Source of the DNA: Thozetella sp. PMI_491
Lineage: Eukaryota > Ascomycota > Sordariomycetes > Chaetosphaeriales > Chaetosphaeriaceae
Direction: 5' to 3'
Assembly (NCBI GenBank): GCA_021432635.1
Contig: MU270110.1
Span: 124,348 to 188,347, forward strand
DNA length: 64,000 bases
The translations under genes and the position numbers were made by a program. How positions within the stretch are numbered: the stretch's first letter is position 1; each line of letters starts with the position of its first letter. This document shows, piece by piece, positions 11,368-23,700 of the stretch. The notes beneath the pieces are model-generated. The model was given only the letters and a program-made list of their open reading frames with translations, was not told the origin of the DNA and ran no database searches.

Positions 11368-13923
11368 TCATTTATCTTCCGCGAGGAGCGTTGTTAGGTC
11401 CCTCCAAACCCTATCATCTAGCTCTAGTTGATTTTCACCTAGCAGATCCATTTCATTACCAAAACAATTATCAATGGAGTCGTTACCCCACAGATCGAAG
11501 GCTGTATCCATCCTACATGCGTTCATACGGCTACCTAGCGCATTTTGAGTGGCTGGTTGTGTGTTCCTGCTGTACTCGTGAGTTTGAGTAGCAGCTTGAC
11601 CATTGCAAGACTGTGGCTGCGATCGGCCAGAAGTGATACTAGTCGGATACCGAATGGGAATGAGAGCAGATATTTCCGAAGTGGACTTTCCACGACACAT
11701 AGTAACCGAATCTGGTAATAGTTTTGCTATCGAAGTCATCCGCTTCCACAGCCGACATGAGGCCGAAGTGGCAGAAGCATAGACAGTTGCAAGGCCGAAG
11801 GCACGTCTTACACTGGTGGACGTGGTGGAGAGAACCCCGGCATCATTCAGAATTGTTGAATTCGGATGCTTTTTAGACTCATTTGCTATCAGCAAGAACA
11901 ATAAGGCCACGGAGGAGGCCAGGAAATGCTGGAATGTCTCGTGGTGGATACGATATATATCGGTAGTTGCATCCAGGTCGAACAGCACATCGATTATGTC
12001 GCAAGCAATCTCTAGACCGGCTCGTATAAACTTTTCTTCTTTGGCCAGTGTTGAGCTGGATAATAAATAGGACCGCATCATGAGGCCTCGAAGCTGGCTG
12101 GCGCGGAGATAAAGTAGCGTCGGCAGAGTCTGAGGTGGAACATCCCCAGCCGCTGCGCCACGATCGAATGGATGGACAAAGCTCAGCCCTGTCAGAGACT
12201 TCTTTCTCCACTGCTCTATTTGAAAATTGGACCACTCAAAAGTATCCTCATCTTCGCGGGCGTCGGAAATGACCATGTGGGTAGTGACATCCCAAACTCG
12301 CGTGCCGAAAGAAGCATATGACGACATAGCCATTAAATACGGCGCCTTCTCGTGCGAGTGTGAGTAAGAGGAGCTTCAATAAATGTTGTACTGATGTTAG
12401 AGACATTACCTCTACGGGGTCGGGCAACGATTTAGCAAAGTCCGAGTCCTGAAAATTTTGCGGCAATCCTGCCGCGCAGCTCCACTGGCGGTCGAGGACA
12501 ACAATGTTCCATAATGTATTGATGAGCTGCGTTTGCTCACGTTTATCCTGGAGCATATGAAATCGTGTATCTTGACGGTGCAGTCCAAGCTCCATGGCCA
12601 TCCGGCCGGCAATGCCACATGTCCGCCAGGCCAGTCGTAATTCGTCATTGAAGGCGTGATAAATTGCCTGCTCGATACATTAGAACGCTTACCGGGAACG
12701 CGTATCAGCTATTTTCTTAACAAACCGAAAGCAGTAGTATGATTATTTCCTGTAAACCTTGTGCTGAAGAAGTAGCAATGGTTCGGATGTTATCCTTAAC
12801 GCTATCGAAGATGATCGACCCGAGGCCGGCATTCTCGATGCGATCGGCGCTGAGGGCAATTGCAAGAGCGATGCTTATAGTATCGAAGGCGTTTTGAGTA
12901 ATTTGTGAGCCGTCCTTCGGACCAAACCTTTGACGTCCTTCGATGCAGTTGTAAAGAGCCTCAACTTGTGAAACAAGGCACTTGTAGTCCAACAGAGGAT
13001 GAAAACTGCCTGCTACTTCTTCATATAGGCGTGCAAGCCGTAGAGCTTCAGATTTCCTAAGTCTTCGCAGAGATTGTGTGCATTCCGGGCAGAAGCATGC
13101 TCTCCTGTGTAGAGCCCGGCCTCCGGTCTTGTTATTGCCATCGAGTCTACATTTATCATGGAGATCTCTTTGATCTTCGTTGAAAAATGGTAGCACCCTA
13201 GCACTCGTTGTCGAAGCATCGGCTGAAGGACGACTGCTCTTTATTCCGGCTAAAGAAAAGCTGACCACGTTCAAACTATAGTCTGAGCTCGATGCCCCGT
13301 GGTATTGAGATGATGACACCTGTTCCGTATCAATAAGGTTATCAGTTGGGATTCAACACAAGATCAGGACATACAGCGAGACCTGGGTCCTGTGGGCCTC
13401 TATTTTGGCATCTGCATGCTATAAGCTCACTAAGCTGCTGAGGTTGATTCTGTTTCTTGATGATCCCGAGTAATTCGTCTATTTGTGCCCGCATGTGTTC
13501 AACCAAGTCGGAAAGCTTCTCCTGCTTCTCCTGCTTCTCCTGCTTCTCCTCCCTGCTTCTGTGCATTGGATAAGAATTTATCACCGCCTGCTATGGCGTA
13601 GGATGGAGCTGGGACAAGACTTACCCATTTGTTTGGCAAGCTTCTCTTAACTCATCGCGGTCTCTGCGCCGGCTTGATGGATGCACAGTAGAAGATTCTG
13701 AGAAGAGTGGAAGATCCGCATCGTAGTAACACTCAAGAGACCGGGATTCGCAGTATTGACAAGGCATATATCCATCGCAACGACCTTTTCGCCTCTTGCA
13801 CTCATCACAAGCTCGCAGCGCATAGCGAGCGCGACGCTTTCTTGGTCCACTGTCGCTTTCATCTACCTGCCTGCCTTTCGGTACAATTGCAATTGTTGTC
13901 TCGCTGTCTGCGTTATGAGCCAT
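11368..13923 (-). CDS. Zn2Cys6 fungal-specific transcription factor
   Basis: Predicted 771 aa in five exons, with introns 12349-12409, 12668-12725, 13320-13374 and 13559-13624. The DNA-binding cluster near residues 39-65 is CDECKRRKGRCDGYMPC then CQYC-type spacing (C-x2-C-x6-C-x5-C-x2-C-x6-C). A Lys/Glu/Gln coiled-coil linker follows, with a QEK tandem repeat (EKQEKQEKQEKLSDL). The middle homology region contains LRLAWRTCGIAGRMAMELGLHR and LWNIVVLDRQWS. The acceptor before exon 5 (12348 or 12345) is ambiguous by one codon. No metabolic gene lies next to it in an obvious unit except the NmrA-like gene downstream, so its targets are unknown. Confidence 0.87.
13516..13551 (-). repeat. 9-bp tandem repeat coding for Gln-Glu-Lys
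   Basis: Three exact CTTCTCCTG units plus one imperfect unit on the plus strand encode the QEK repeat in the linker of the Zn2Cys6 protein. Being in frame, changes in copy number would alter linker length without a frameshift. Confidence 0.85.
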
Positions 13924-14529
13924 CAGGTTCAGTTTTTCGACACAATTGGCAGTGAGGATGGACTTCGTGAGGCGGAAAATTGATAGACCTGGCTGGACTG
14001 CAGTCTTTCCGCACGTAACGACGAAAGAACCCTGAAAGCGAGAGGAAATTGTACCGCGACCCGGAACTTCCGGCTAGTGCGACCCCACACCAATTCCGGG
14101 GTACAGTCATTACGCGTAAAACAGAGACCCCACACACCATTACAGCGAGTTAAAGATCTTGCGCCGGCCTCTCGTTACGATTCTCAGTCATTACTCAGCG
14201 CATGATTAATAAATTACAGGGTCTTTTCTACAAAGTGCTTGTCTGTGCGTGCATATTATGACCGATTTGAGGTAGTCTCAGGTACGGAATTTCCGAGAGG
14301 AGGACGGTCGCGGGACCTTACCCCATGGTCTCGCTCGAGCTGACTAGCGAAAAGCAAGTGCAAGGCAAAACAGAGATCCTGGCAGCTTTTATGAATCTCA
14401 TGTAGTTATCCACAGTTTCTTGCGACTCTTGTCAAGATAAACCAAGATGGGGCTCTGCAGCTGTTCAAGAGCCGACAACCACCACCTCATGAAACTTAAC
14501 CTCCGGAATCCATCAATCATGCGGAGCCT
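13924..14529. other. Intergenic: promoter of the Zn2Cys6 gene and 3' side of the PQQ-propeller gene
   Basis: No coding frame, repeat or RNA gene can be supported here. Confidence 0.5.
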
Positions 14530-16191
14530 TCATTCAACCTCGAGGACGTAGAATGATCCATCGCTGGTGCCACGGTACCCAGTGCCCAAGAAGATGAATC
14601 TATCTACAACCGAGATACCACCAGCAAGGAAAGAATCTAGGACGACTTCGAGGAGCTGCTGCCCGGTTCTTTTATGTATCGCCAACAGAGCTCCAGACGT
14701 GTCGTTTGTCGTACCAGTGAGAATGATGTCTCCAACAGTTGACGGGATCACAGTCGTGATCTCGTTCCTGGGCGCCGCGGTTTCCCACGCAATCGACCCG
14801 TTGGCAAGCCAAACAGATCCAAAGGCACTATTATTTATGACCGCCCCAGTACCCCCCGTCTGTGAAGTCAAGGTGAATTCCGCACCGTCTGCGTTGATTT
14901 CGGTAAAATATGCTTTTTCGTTGTCGACCGAAATTCCCCAGCTCAGCCCGCCGTGTAGACCTCCAGGTCCAATGTTGACTGACCATCGCAGCTCCCCGTT
15001 CTCGGCGGCAAGGCTATGCAGCTGTCCGCTTTTCTGGCCGATTGTCAAAATATCTTCGCCGCCACTTCCTCCGCCAGGAACAAACGTTGGCGCCATGCCA
15101 AAATCCGTGTCTCGTCCAGGGTTTTGGGGACACAATGCCGGGTTCCGAGGGGAACCAAGCCCTCCGCATGCATATGTCCACGCATCCAAGGGACTCATTC
15201 GTCGGATCCAATTGGGATGGCCAGTATACATATTGAGCGCGAGGATTGATTCTGACCACACACGATCCGGCAGACAGGTATCGTTTCCGGCTGTGGCGTT
15301 TTGGCTGATGACGGTGCATGGCAGAAGGGCATCAGGGACGGTATATACATTCCCTGTGGCAAAGTAAACTTGCTTGCGGGTGGTATCTATGGGTGGCTGA
15401 CTGCCCCATACACTTGCTCCGGCCCATGCGCCTCCCTGGGAGGAGTTGCTGGGGGGCAGCATTGGGGTTTCCCAGAGCTTTATGAAGGTATTTTTAACCG
15501 GATCGAATCGCACTGCAACAGCCGTCCCGATGAATGAGCAGCATGTGTAGTCTGGGTATATAATACCTACTTCCTCCAAACTAGAAGTCCCAGTGTAGAT
15601 GATACCATTGTAAAGGGTGCCACTATTGGTCAGTATCGCCAGCGGATGCGAATGAAGCTGCGTGACCCCTCGGACTTGGCCGGTACGCAAGTCTACTGCG
15701 ACAAGAAGAGCGTGAGTCTGAGTGCCAAAATAAAGCAAGTTATGAGACGTGTCTATCAGCGGACTTGTTCGAGATACCGGATTGATGCCGCTGGCTAGAG
15801 TAACTGCCGGTATTGGCGCAAAGTCTTCGATGAGCTGCGTGACATTGATCTGCCAACTGACGGTGCATGACTCATAGTCAAGTGCAACAAGAGTGCCATT
15901 CCACGTGGAATAATAGGCCTTGCCGTTGTAAATAGTGGGTGTCCCACCAAGTCCCCCCGGGTATGGCAAGCGGCAGCGCACGCGGATAGCGGCGATGTTG
16001 GCGGAGGTAATGTGCTGGGTTGTGGATGCCCAGCGATTGTTGAATATGCCCCCGCCCCATCCCAACCACGAGTTACTAGGGCTCGAGTTATCGGTACTTG
16101 CATTCGAAGCCTGCGTTGCTACTACGGCGTCCGAGAGAAACGAGACGAAAAATAACGCGGTCCCCGTCAGAAGATAGCGGCCTAAACGCAT
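14530..16191 (-). CDS. Secreted PQQ beta-propeller oxidoreductase (polyvinyl-alcohol dehydrogenase-like)
   Basis: A single exon of 553 aa starting at the ATG at 16191 (MRLGRYLL); the more upstream in-frame codon is TTG. Residues 1-29 form a signal peptide (LLTGTALFFVSFLSDAVVA). The rest is a run of PQQ/quinoprotein propeller blades: GKAYYSTWNGTLVALD, TGQVRGVTQLHSHP, GEDILTIGQKSGQLHSLAAENGELRW and GTTNDTSGALLAIHKRTGQQ, with WGWGGG-like entry (SWLGWGGGIFNNRW). Many N-glycosylation sequons and paired Cys support an extracellular enzyme. The family binds pyrroloquinoline quinone and oxidises alcohols in bacteria; the fungal cofactor and substrate are not known from sequence. Confidence 0.82.
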   Translation of the reverse strand: MRLGRYLLTGTALFFVSFLSDAVVATQASNASTDNSSPSNSWLGWGGGIFNNRWASTTQHITSANIAAIRVRCRLPYPGGLGGTPTIYNGKAYYSTWNGTLVALDYESCTVSWQINVTQLIEDFAPIPAVTLASGINPVSRTSPLIDTSHNLLYFGTQTHALLVAVDLRTGQVRGVTQLHSHPLAILTNSGTLYNGIIYTGTSSLEEVGIIYPDYTCCSFIGTAVAVRFDPVKNTFIKLWETPMLPPSNSSQGGAWAGASVWGSQPPIDTTRKQVYFATGNVYTVPDALLPCTVISQNATAGNDTCLPDRVWSESILALNMYTGHPNWIRRMSPLDAWTYACGGLGSPRNPALCPQNPGRDTDFGMAPTFVPGGGSGGEDILTIGQKSGQLHSLAAENGELRWSVNIGPGGLHGGLSWGISVDNEKAYFTEINADGAEFTLTSQTGGTGAVINNSAFGSVWLANGSIAWETAAPRNEITTVIPSTVGDIILTGTTNDTSGALLAIHKRTGQQLLEVVLDSFLAGGISVVDRFIFLGTGYRGTSDGSFYVLEVE

Positions 16192-18963
16192 TGCAGAAAC
16201 CAAAAGTAGTGGTCAACCAGCTAGCTACCTCGTAGTGTTTATAATCTGCAAGGTAGGCAATGGCGACGCTAAGGACCGGGATATGCACAGGGGAGCGCCT
16301 AAGAAGACTAGATTCTTGGGGTTCCTGGCTAAGGAACGGCTGCTTATTATATCCACATGAAAAAAGGCAATATTGGTCTAGGATTTCGACCTTTGCATAA
16401 TAATGGGTATCTTGCCAAATTAAGCATACCATGCGATGTTCCCCAGGTAATAATGTGATTGTGGCTGCTTACCGACATAATTGTAGCCTTCCGCCTCTGG
16501 GAAAGTTACAAGCAGTCACGTCCGGGACACATCCCGATTTGCGACATAGATAGGTCATATGAAGTTCCCTAAATGTGGATTAGCATTCCAACAGAAGTCT
16601 TAGCCCCGAGATAAGCGGGGCATCGGGCAACGGTAGCTCGGGTTATTCGCCGTTAACGCCACCTTTTCTCCGGCATGTTTGTCAGAGTGTGCTGCATATG
16701 CAATATAAAATGCTTGTGTCAGGCAATGAACTATTAACTCCAGTTGCCAGAGCTTCCATGTTGCATCATGCATCGTAGGCCTGTTGGTACCCCCATCCAC
16801 ACCTGGCGGACATTCGGTTGGAGTAGCCCGTGCAGCGAGACCTTCGGAGGAAATGGAGTCCTGCTCTCAGATTAGATGTTATCACCGGCCTGGTGCGTGA
16901 ACCACGCCGCTGGGTTCCCCATTGAGACTTGGAAGAAAGGTTAGCCTAGAGAATGTGTGTACGATGTCACGCTAGATGGGTGGCCTGCTGCGGGGACGGC
17001 GGCCATGGACCCGAGCTCTGTCTTTATTGACCAGGAATACGCAGAATATCAGATCCTTCGGGGTTCGAAGTAAGGGTCGATGGTCCTAGCTGTGATCCTA
17101 CGGATTCGCCCCTTCTCCGGCTTGACATTATACTTTCGCTAGCCTTGGACATACCAATATCGACGCGACGAGGAAAAGGTAGTAAGGATTAGCTACAATG
17201 ACGGCATGGAGTCTATCAAGTCTATCAAAGCAGCTTTCCAAAGACATCTCACCAGTTTGGCGTGATGTGGTTCTTAGCAGACCGAAGAACCCCCCGCGAG
17301 ACATCAGGGCCACTGCCGGCGGGCCGCTGAAGTGCGGCACAGAAAGCTAAAGGTCTGCACCAACCCTTTTCCCCCTGCGGGGTACCGGTACCCACGTACG
17401 TTTCTCAGCCAGCAGAGCGAAGCTACCTTCGATCTCGTCGATATTAGTGCTAATGTCACTGTGATTACTTAAAATAGCCTGTATTATTATTAGGGGGAAC
17501 GCGTGTTCTCACTGAGCGCTCCGACTCGACCCCATGCATCGGCCTTCCCTTTCCGTTCGACCGCAGATTCGTGGTACCCAGTGAACCTAGATGCTACAGT
17601 CCTCCTGGCCGACGAACTCACGAAGCTCTGGCACCCCTCACAGATTACTGAGTCAACTGGAAGATAAACCAGGCTGCCTTACTGGCGGCTCATGTGCGAA
17701 TAAAGAGGCAGACATTCCCGGATCAGTAATGAGGGGCTGCAGCGGGCTGTAATTGGCAGGGTTTCCCTTTGTAATGGCACCGAGCAGGCACCTCTGACTC
17801 GAAGAGGTCCTATGAACATTTTGCAGCTGTGGCTTTACGAATATCCAACACCCCAGATGTTATTTAGCCTACTGGGGATACGTCTAACGTAGCTAGCTTT
17901 ATCCATCATCATCTTTCCAGGCCTCTGTACTGCACAATCCTAACCTTAGTAATCCAAGAACTTTATGTAGGACAGCAAATTCCCACCATACGCTTCGGAT
18001 TAGTGACTCGATGAGAACCTCAATCTTAATAACGTTGTCTATCATGCGACCCAACATCACATACCAATACTTATACAGGTTTCACCCTAATCCTACATAC
18101 ACAAATAGGGTTTCGTACACTAGATATATTTCGTCCAATCTTTTACTAGTAGCATAGCTAGCCGCGTGAGAGACCGCTGCGAACACACGGCCACGAGTAA
18201 GAGCAGGATCCTGTTCTATTGGCTCCGTAGCACGCTCTCGACAGCGTGCTATCCTTAGTCGGGCACACTCCTAGGCTCTCCACTCAGCCGTACCCAGTAC
18301 TACGACCTGATAAAACGGTTGATCGCCATCGTCTTTCGCGCGTACCAAATGCCGCGGGATGTCCTACGGCGCGTTACGTTGGATGTAGATGACTAAAAGT
18401 CAGCTAGGGCACCTAGATACGATCTGCTATCAACTGGTATGGGACAAGGAGGCGACGGGATCGGCTGGATTTCAGCACGCGTCTATGGCCGCAGTAACAG
18501 CGAGGCATTGGGGAACTAGAGCGAAGATAGGAATATTAACGCAGTCGAGGATATTTCCGTGATATTCTTCATCTGAAAGAGCAGTCCCTCGTCTCTGCCG
18601 TTTGATGCTGGTACAATGGTGACTGGGCCTTCGGCATACCCTTGTAGGACAGCCCGGCTGGAAAAGCCACATGAGCATGACTGGTCTTCCTGATCGATAG
18701 GTCTCGTGTATAGCACTTCTATAACCAACAAAAGGCTTCTACCTCTCATTCTCTCCCTGCCGTATTCGTCGAACTACCTCTGCATATCGAACTGAAATAT
18801 AAGCTCCAGCATTTAACATTACCGGGGGTTCTATTATAGGCGCGTTATCCTCCTCGAAGGGGCCATCTTGCTTCCCAGCCAATGCTTCTAACAAATTAAA
18901 ATCAATTATAGAACAAACGATATAGGATATGATTTCACACTAATTGTTCAAGTCGGTATTGCC
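16192..18963. other. 2.8-kb gene-poor stretch
   Basis: Both strands are broken by frequent stops, and no splice-linked protein motif was found. One perfect 8-bp-arm inverted repeat lies at 18229-18250. Whether this is a decayed transposon cannot be judged without database comparison. Confidence 0.45.
18229..18250. repeat. Perfect inverted repeat, 8-bp arms
   Basis: AGCACGCT and AGCGTGCT flank a 6-base spacer (CTCGAC). It lies in non-coding DNA and may be chance or part of a decayed element. Confidence 0.5.
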
Positions 18964-20739
18964 TTACGGCGATACTAATGGTTCCCGTTTCGCCCGTTTC
19001 CGCAGCTGGTATATCCCAGCTAAGGTGGAACACGCCGTGGCTGCAGCAGCACATGCAATCTCCATCAGCAGAGATCTCTTATATCCATAGAGATAGGAAC
19101 TAAGCACCAAACGGAGCTCAGAAGCCGAAAACATGTCACCAAGTTCCACTGCGCCAACCTCGAGCACCCGTCGCGGGTCTATGACCCCGCCATTCTGGGC
19201 TAGATTTCTTACTATTCCATCCACAAACACGGCTTGCACCGCCGATGTAAACAGTAAAGACCCCAGGGTTTCAAAGAATAGCGTGAGTCCCGTGACTTCG
19301 GCAATCTCGGAGATGTTCACTGAACTCTGGTTCGAAACCATTGGTACTTGTAAAACCAGGCCAACGCCTGCGGCGACCAAAATTTGGAACCCAATAACCT
19401 GGGGCAAAGCGGTTTCTAAGTCCAGTAGATATAAACACACAGCGCCAGCTGTCATTATAAGTGGACCGAGTGTGAGCCAGATGAGCCAGTCAACCTTAGG
19501 CATCGAGAGATTCGAGATGATGGTGAAGGCGGAAACTCCGAGAATCAGTGGAATGCTCCGAAAACCGCTTCCTTCAGCAGACACGCCACTAATGGACTGG
19601 AAATATACTGGGAGGATATAGAGAAGAGAAAAATAGACTGCTGAAACAAAGAAGATGCAGGCCGCGTTAGCGGCGACAGCCCCTTGTCGGAGGAGGCGGA
19701 GCTGGATCATGGATTTTGCTCCCAGTCGCCATTCCACAATTATAAAGAGCAACGCAACAACGCCAGAAGCAGCTAGGAGTGCAACCGTACTTGTTTGGGT
19801 CCAATTTGCAGACTGACTTCCAAACTGCATGGCGGTGAGGAAACACCCAGCCGAGAGCAGGACCAGGCCAGTTCCGACGGGGTCCAGATGACACATTGCC
19901 TCATAAAGAGATGCAGCAGGTTCCGAATCGGACTTGTGTTCTCCAATGTAGAGCGCCACCATTGCAGCAGTGAGCACCCCAAGGGGCAAGTTGATGTAGA
20001 AACACCACCTCCATGTTAGACGGTCGGTAAAGACACCTCCCAAGAGCGGCCCTAGGACGCTGGCACAGCCGAAAGTGATGCCCATAACAGCCGTGTACGC
20101 CGGTGCCTTCCCAGGTGGCGCTGTAAGTGCGATAATCGTGAACGCACCGGTGATTATTCCCGCGCCTCCAATACCTGCTATAGCGCGCCCCGCAATCAAG
20201 GCAGGGCTATTGGGAGCCGCCCCAGCAACGAGGTTTCCGAGCTCGAAGACAAAGATGGACGCGATATACGTTCGTTTTGTCTCGAAGTATCGAAAGGCTT
20301 TACCCCAGACGGACTGGAACGGCGCGTTTGTCAGAAAAAAGGCGCTTCCGTACCAAGGGATGTGGTTGACCGTGTGAAATTCGGCAGTAATCTTTGGGAC
20401 GGCATTTGTTATGATGGTCATGTCAATGGCATAAAGAAAGATCCCGAATGCCATAGTGAAGAGAGTGAGAGTGGTGCGATAGCTCTTTTGAGGCTGAGAG
20501 TTGTCGCAGGCATCGCAAGAAGCAGATAGGATTGATCTAGCTTCCCTGACAAATGTGATAGAGTCCTTCACCCGACTTCCATCCTCACTGCTAGTGACAG
20601 GAGGTTTACTTGGCGACTGATCATGCTCTGAAAGGTTTCCTAGCATATGGCTATCTATGACAGCTTTGGTGGAACGAGTTGTCGGCGAAGGTTGAGGCAT
20701 AGTAGAATGGCCAATATTGCGAGACGTAGGTTGCGCCAT
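18964..20739 (-). CDS. MFS exporter, DHA2 family (14 TM)
   Basis: A single exon of 591 aa starting MAQPTSRN. A cytosolic N-terminus of about 90 residues precedes TM1 (LFTMAFGIFLYAIDMTIITN). Family blocks are WYGSAFFLTNAPFQSVWGK, then the motif A region FRYFETKR, AGRAIAGIGGAGIITGAF and motif C GITFGCASVLGPLLGGVF followed by WRWCFYINLPLG. These are diagnostic of the drug:H+ antiporter-2 group, which exports toxic compounds or secondary metabolites or, in one branch, moves siderophores. No biosynthetic cluster surrounds it, so a self-standing resistance or efflux role is more likely. Substrate unknown. Confidence 0.9.
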   Translation of the reverse strand: MAQPTSRNIGHSTMPQPSPTTRSTKAVIDSHMLGNLSEHDQSPSKPPVTSSEDGSRVKDSITFVREARSILSASCDACDNSQPQKSYRTTLTLFTMAFGIFLYAIDMTIITNAVPKITAEFHTVNHIPWYGSAFFLTNAPFQSVWGKAFRYFETKRTYIASIFVFELGNLVAGAAPNSPALIAGRAIAGIGGAGIITGAFTIIALTAPPGKAPAYTAVMGITFGCASVLGPLLGGVFTDRLTWRWCFYINLPLGVLTAAMVALYIGEHKSDSEPAASLYEAMCHLDPVGTGLVLLSAGCFLTAMQFGSQSANWTQTSTVALLAASGVVALLFIIVEWRLGAKSMIQLRLLRQGAVAANAACIFFVSAVYFSLLYILPVYFQSISGVSAEGSGFRSIPLILGVSAFTIISNLSMPKVDWLIWLTLGPLIMTAGAVCLYLLDLETALPQVIGFQILVAAGVGLVLQVPMVSNQSSVNISEIAEVTGLTLFFETLGSLLFTSAVQAVFVDGIVRNLAQNGGVIDPRRVLEVGAVELGDMFSASELRLVLSSYLYGYKRSLLMEIACAAAATACSTLAGIYQLRKRAKREPLVSP

Positions 20740-23700
20740 GTACAGGGATCCAAGGCACTAGATCCGAGAACTGAGAATGGCACAGTGGAGGAAGGCACGG
20801 TTTTCTTCAAGAATACGAAGAACTAATAGTCTTATCCTGGTAATCTAATAATCCGAAATGTGAACAATAAGCACACCTAAGCCAATATCGTTGTGACTTC
20901 CACAACGGGATCTAAATGTCATACTGATCTAATTTCGGCTTTATCCTAGTCTTACGGGCCGAATGAAGTTTTGAAGAGAGCTTACCACTGTACCAATACG
21001 GCTAGGCCTCGGCCGCGAAAATTATCTGTGGTAAACCTAAAATTAGACCTCTTCCATTTCCTGTTCACCCAATTCGAGATGGGAAACTAGAATTCCGGAT
21101 CAACGAATTTGCGGTACGACATACTGCCAAGACACCACGTCTGCTCCAATTCATACCCCCTTGAAGAGTCAGTAAGTGTAATAGCTCATTATGTCATTTT
21201 GTCATGAAAAATACGAATAAGTTGAAGTCAGACTACCGTTTGCTACAGCTGGAGCGCCTAGGCTCATATCACTTTCCCTTACGTATATATTCTTTTCTAG
21301 TTGAAGACAGTAATAAATTGCTGTCGCACCTGTCAGCTATTCTCCACGATAACTGCCCGCTAATTTCAAGATCGCAGCTACAAAGTAAACGTGTTGTTGG
21401 GATTCAGTAACCCTATCTCCGCGGCGATTGTCCGAGGAGTTTTGCGAGGCTGGTACTCTCAACTTCGCGAATGTAACGCTGCAACCACGAAAAGCGGGAT
21501 TGGGGTAACCGGCTACTCCGAAGACCCGCAACTAAAGTCCAAACGCTGGCAAGAAGGAAGAGAGTGGTGTCGTGTACGGACGAGTTGGTTTAAATCTTAG
21601 CAATGGACTCGAACAAGTTGTTGACCCCGGGGGTAATTAGAGATGAATGCAGTTATTTAATGTCAAAACCTTCAGCACTTGCTTAGTAGGACAGGTACTA
21701 CGGGATTAGAGCTTCGTTTACTAACTTGACTGCCTTTACGCAAGCAATCGTTGCTACGTCACACCTCAGCCTCCACTTCAAACTTTTCGCTTCTCGCATT
21801 TCGTCCCACAAACTCCGCATGAATCTTGGACGAAGCAGGCCCTAGACGCCTTGCGGTAGGTAAACTGATGACCTGTCTTTCTGTGGAGCTGGTCGAGGAC
21901 GAGTTCGGGATATACCCGTGGCAAAAATGCGAGGGCAGGCCAGAAGGCTCTTGCTTGAAATGAGAATCAAGCGCTAGAGCAGAATGTCCCGGGGCAAGAG
22001 TCCAGATAGAAAGTATGCCCGGTCAAAATCCGGGTGTGAGTCACCCCCGAACTGTCGACATGTCGACCTCGGTTACTGGATGGAACAGTGTTACAGAGCC
22101 TAGTACAAAAGCCGAGATAGAAGCCTGCTGATGCTACCAAACCGCCTATGTTCCCAACTTGTCCTTGAGCTCAATCTTGTTGATATGTCCCCAGTCTATG
22201 TCGTACACCTGGCTTTTCTCCCGTACCAAGTACTCGATCGTAGATTCGTAGCCAAACTTACTCCTTTTACCTCAAGTACTTGGGGATCAAAAGAGGGAAG
22301 TGAAAATAAGAGAGGCAGGCAGCTCATTTCGGGAAAGGTGGGATAGTGTGGCAGCAATGTGACGTGATGCTGAAAGAAGGTAACTTGGGTTACTCAACAG
22401 AGAGTCACATGCTTGTCACAGCAACTCAATACGTTGTGACCAATGCGTGAAATGGAAGGTTCGCTAGCACTTCCTATGTCGAAAGCATCATCTGACATCC
22501 AAATAACTGGCCGTAGCCCGTTGGCGTGGCTGGCGGATACTGCCTGTGCACCAAAAGGTGAAAAGTGAACACCAGAATGGCCATCAGACCAGGGACGGAA
22601 GCTAGGTTGGAAGATTTCCCAGAAGGTAAAGAAACTCTTCAGCTGGATGGGTTTGCAGCTACTCGAAGCCACTGGAAGATTTGATCAAATACACTACACC
22701 TTGTAATTGGAATGGGGGAGCTAAATACTTGGCAAACTGCAACCATCAGCGTATTATCCACCCGAGCCAGGCTTTCCCAGGAGGCCAAGGAGTCTCACGA
22801 TGAGCCATCATTAGCTAGAGCTTCGCGGTTCGTACCGAGAAGTTAAGCGGACCTGGAAGATGTTGGGGTTGGCCGAGTGAGCAGATCTGACTACCTCTCA
22901 CCTGCGCCCCAACTCCAAATGTAAACAAGTCCTTAGCGGTCAAGCTCAATTCACCTTAGCGTCTTGCATCCTTGCTACCGCCCCGGATAGGATTTAAATG
23001 GGATTACGCATTCCATTTCTCTGTCTCCAGTATTGCCTCCTTATTTCGCTCTTTTCCCGCCTCCCCTCTCGAGGGACCAGTCTAATGCGGTGGCAGAAAT
23101 TCACTTATTTGGTGTTTTCAAAGGCCGTACAGTGACAAGCTCGGGCACATGCCTGTTCAATTTTGTCTCTTGATTCAGACGGTATTAGGTAGTATTCCGT
23201 TTTAGTCAGAGTTGAATGAGGTCTAAACTTGGGGTGACTCGTTGCGAGCATATCCTCGCGGGATGCCACAGTCCCACTTCCCCCGTCCCTTTGATCGCCC
23301 CGCCTCACTTCGCCTCCCAACCCTGTATCGACATTTGTATAGGATTTAATGACTTGAGAGATCTAAAGTTTCAATGGAATGACATATATCAGAATGAAAA
23401 AAAAAGAGAAGGAAAAGAAATAATGGAGTGAGGCGACAGCAAAAATAAAAACCCATCCACCTCTTTCTGTTCGGGCCCAATCAACTGGCTATATTGCGCC
23501 TCCTTCTCGACTCCCATTCTTTCGTTTAGGAGGAACGGATATTTATTTAGTTTTGCCTCGGCAATCACCATATCTTGGAAAATTCTTGCCCCTTGCGGGG
23601 TTCGAATCCAGAGGACTTAGGTGCCCCGAGGCAGACCACGGGAGGATGCTAATGGTACACCTGTACCACTGCGCCAGCTACCCTGATCCCTCCCCGTTGT

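Noticed and set aside
14567-15367. Long plus-strand open frame of 266 codons
   Set aside because: It lies entirely antisense to the PQQ-propeller gene, has no family motif, and is explained by codon bias of the real frame.
22805-22885. 5S rRNA-like patch (TACCGAGAAGTTAAGC followed by a GGTTGGCCGAGTG-like stretch)
   Set aside because: Only short pieces resemble 5S rRNA; the flanking ends do not pair and the fungal consensus is not matched.
23585-23690. tRNA-like patch: minus-strand TGGCGCAGTGG resembles an A box, and GGTTCGAATCC resembles a B box
   Set aside because: The two boxes match best on opposite strands. The T stem has at least three mismatches and no acceptor or D stem can be folded. 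At most a decayed tRNA or SINE relic.
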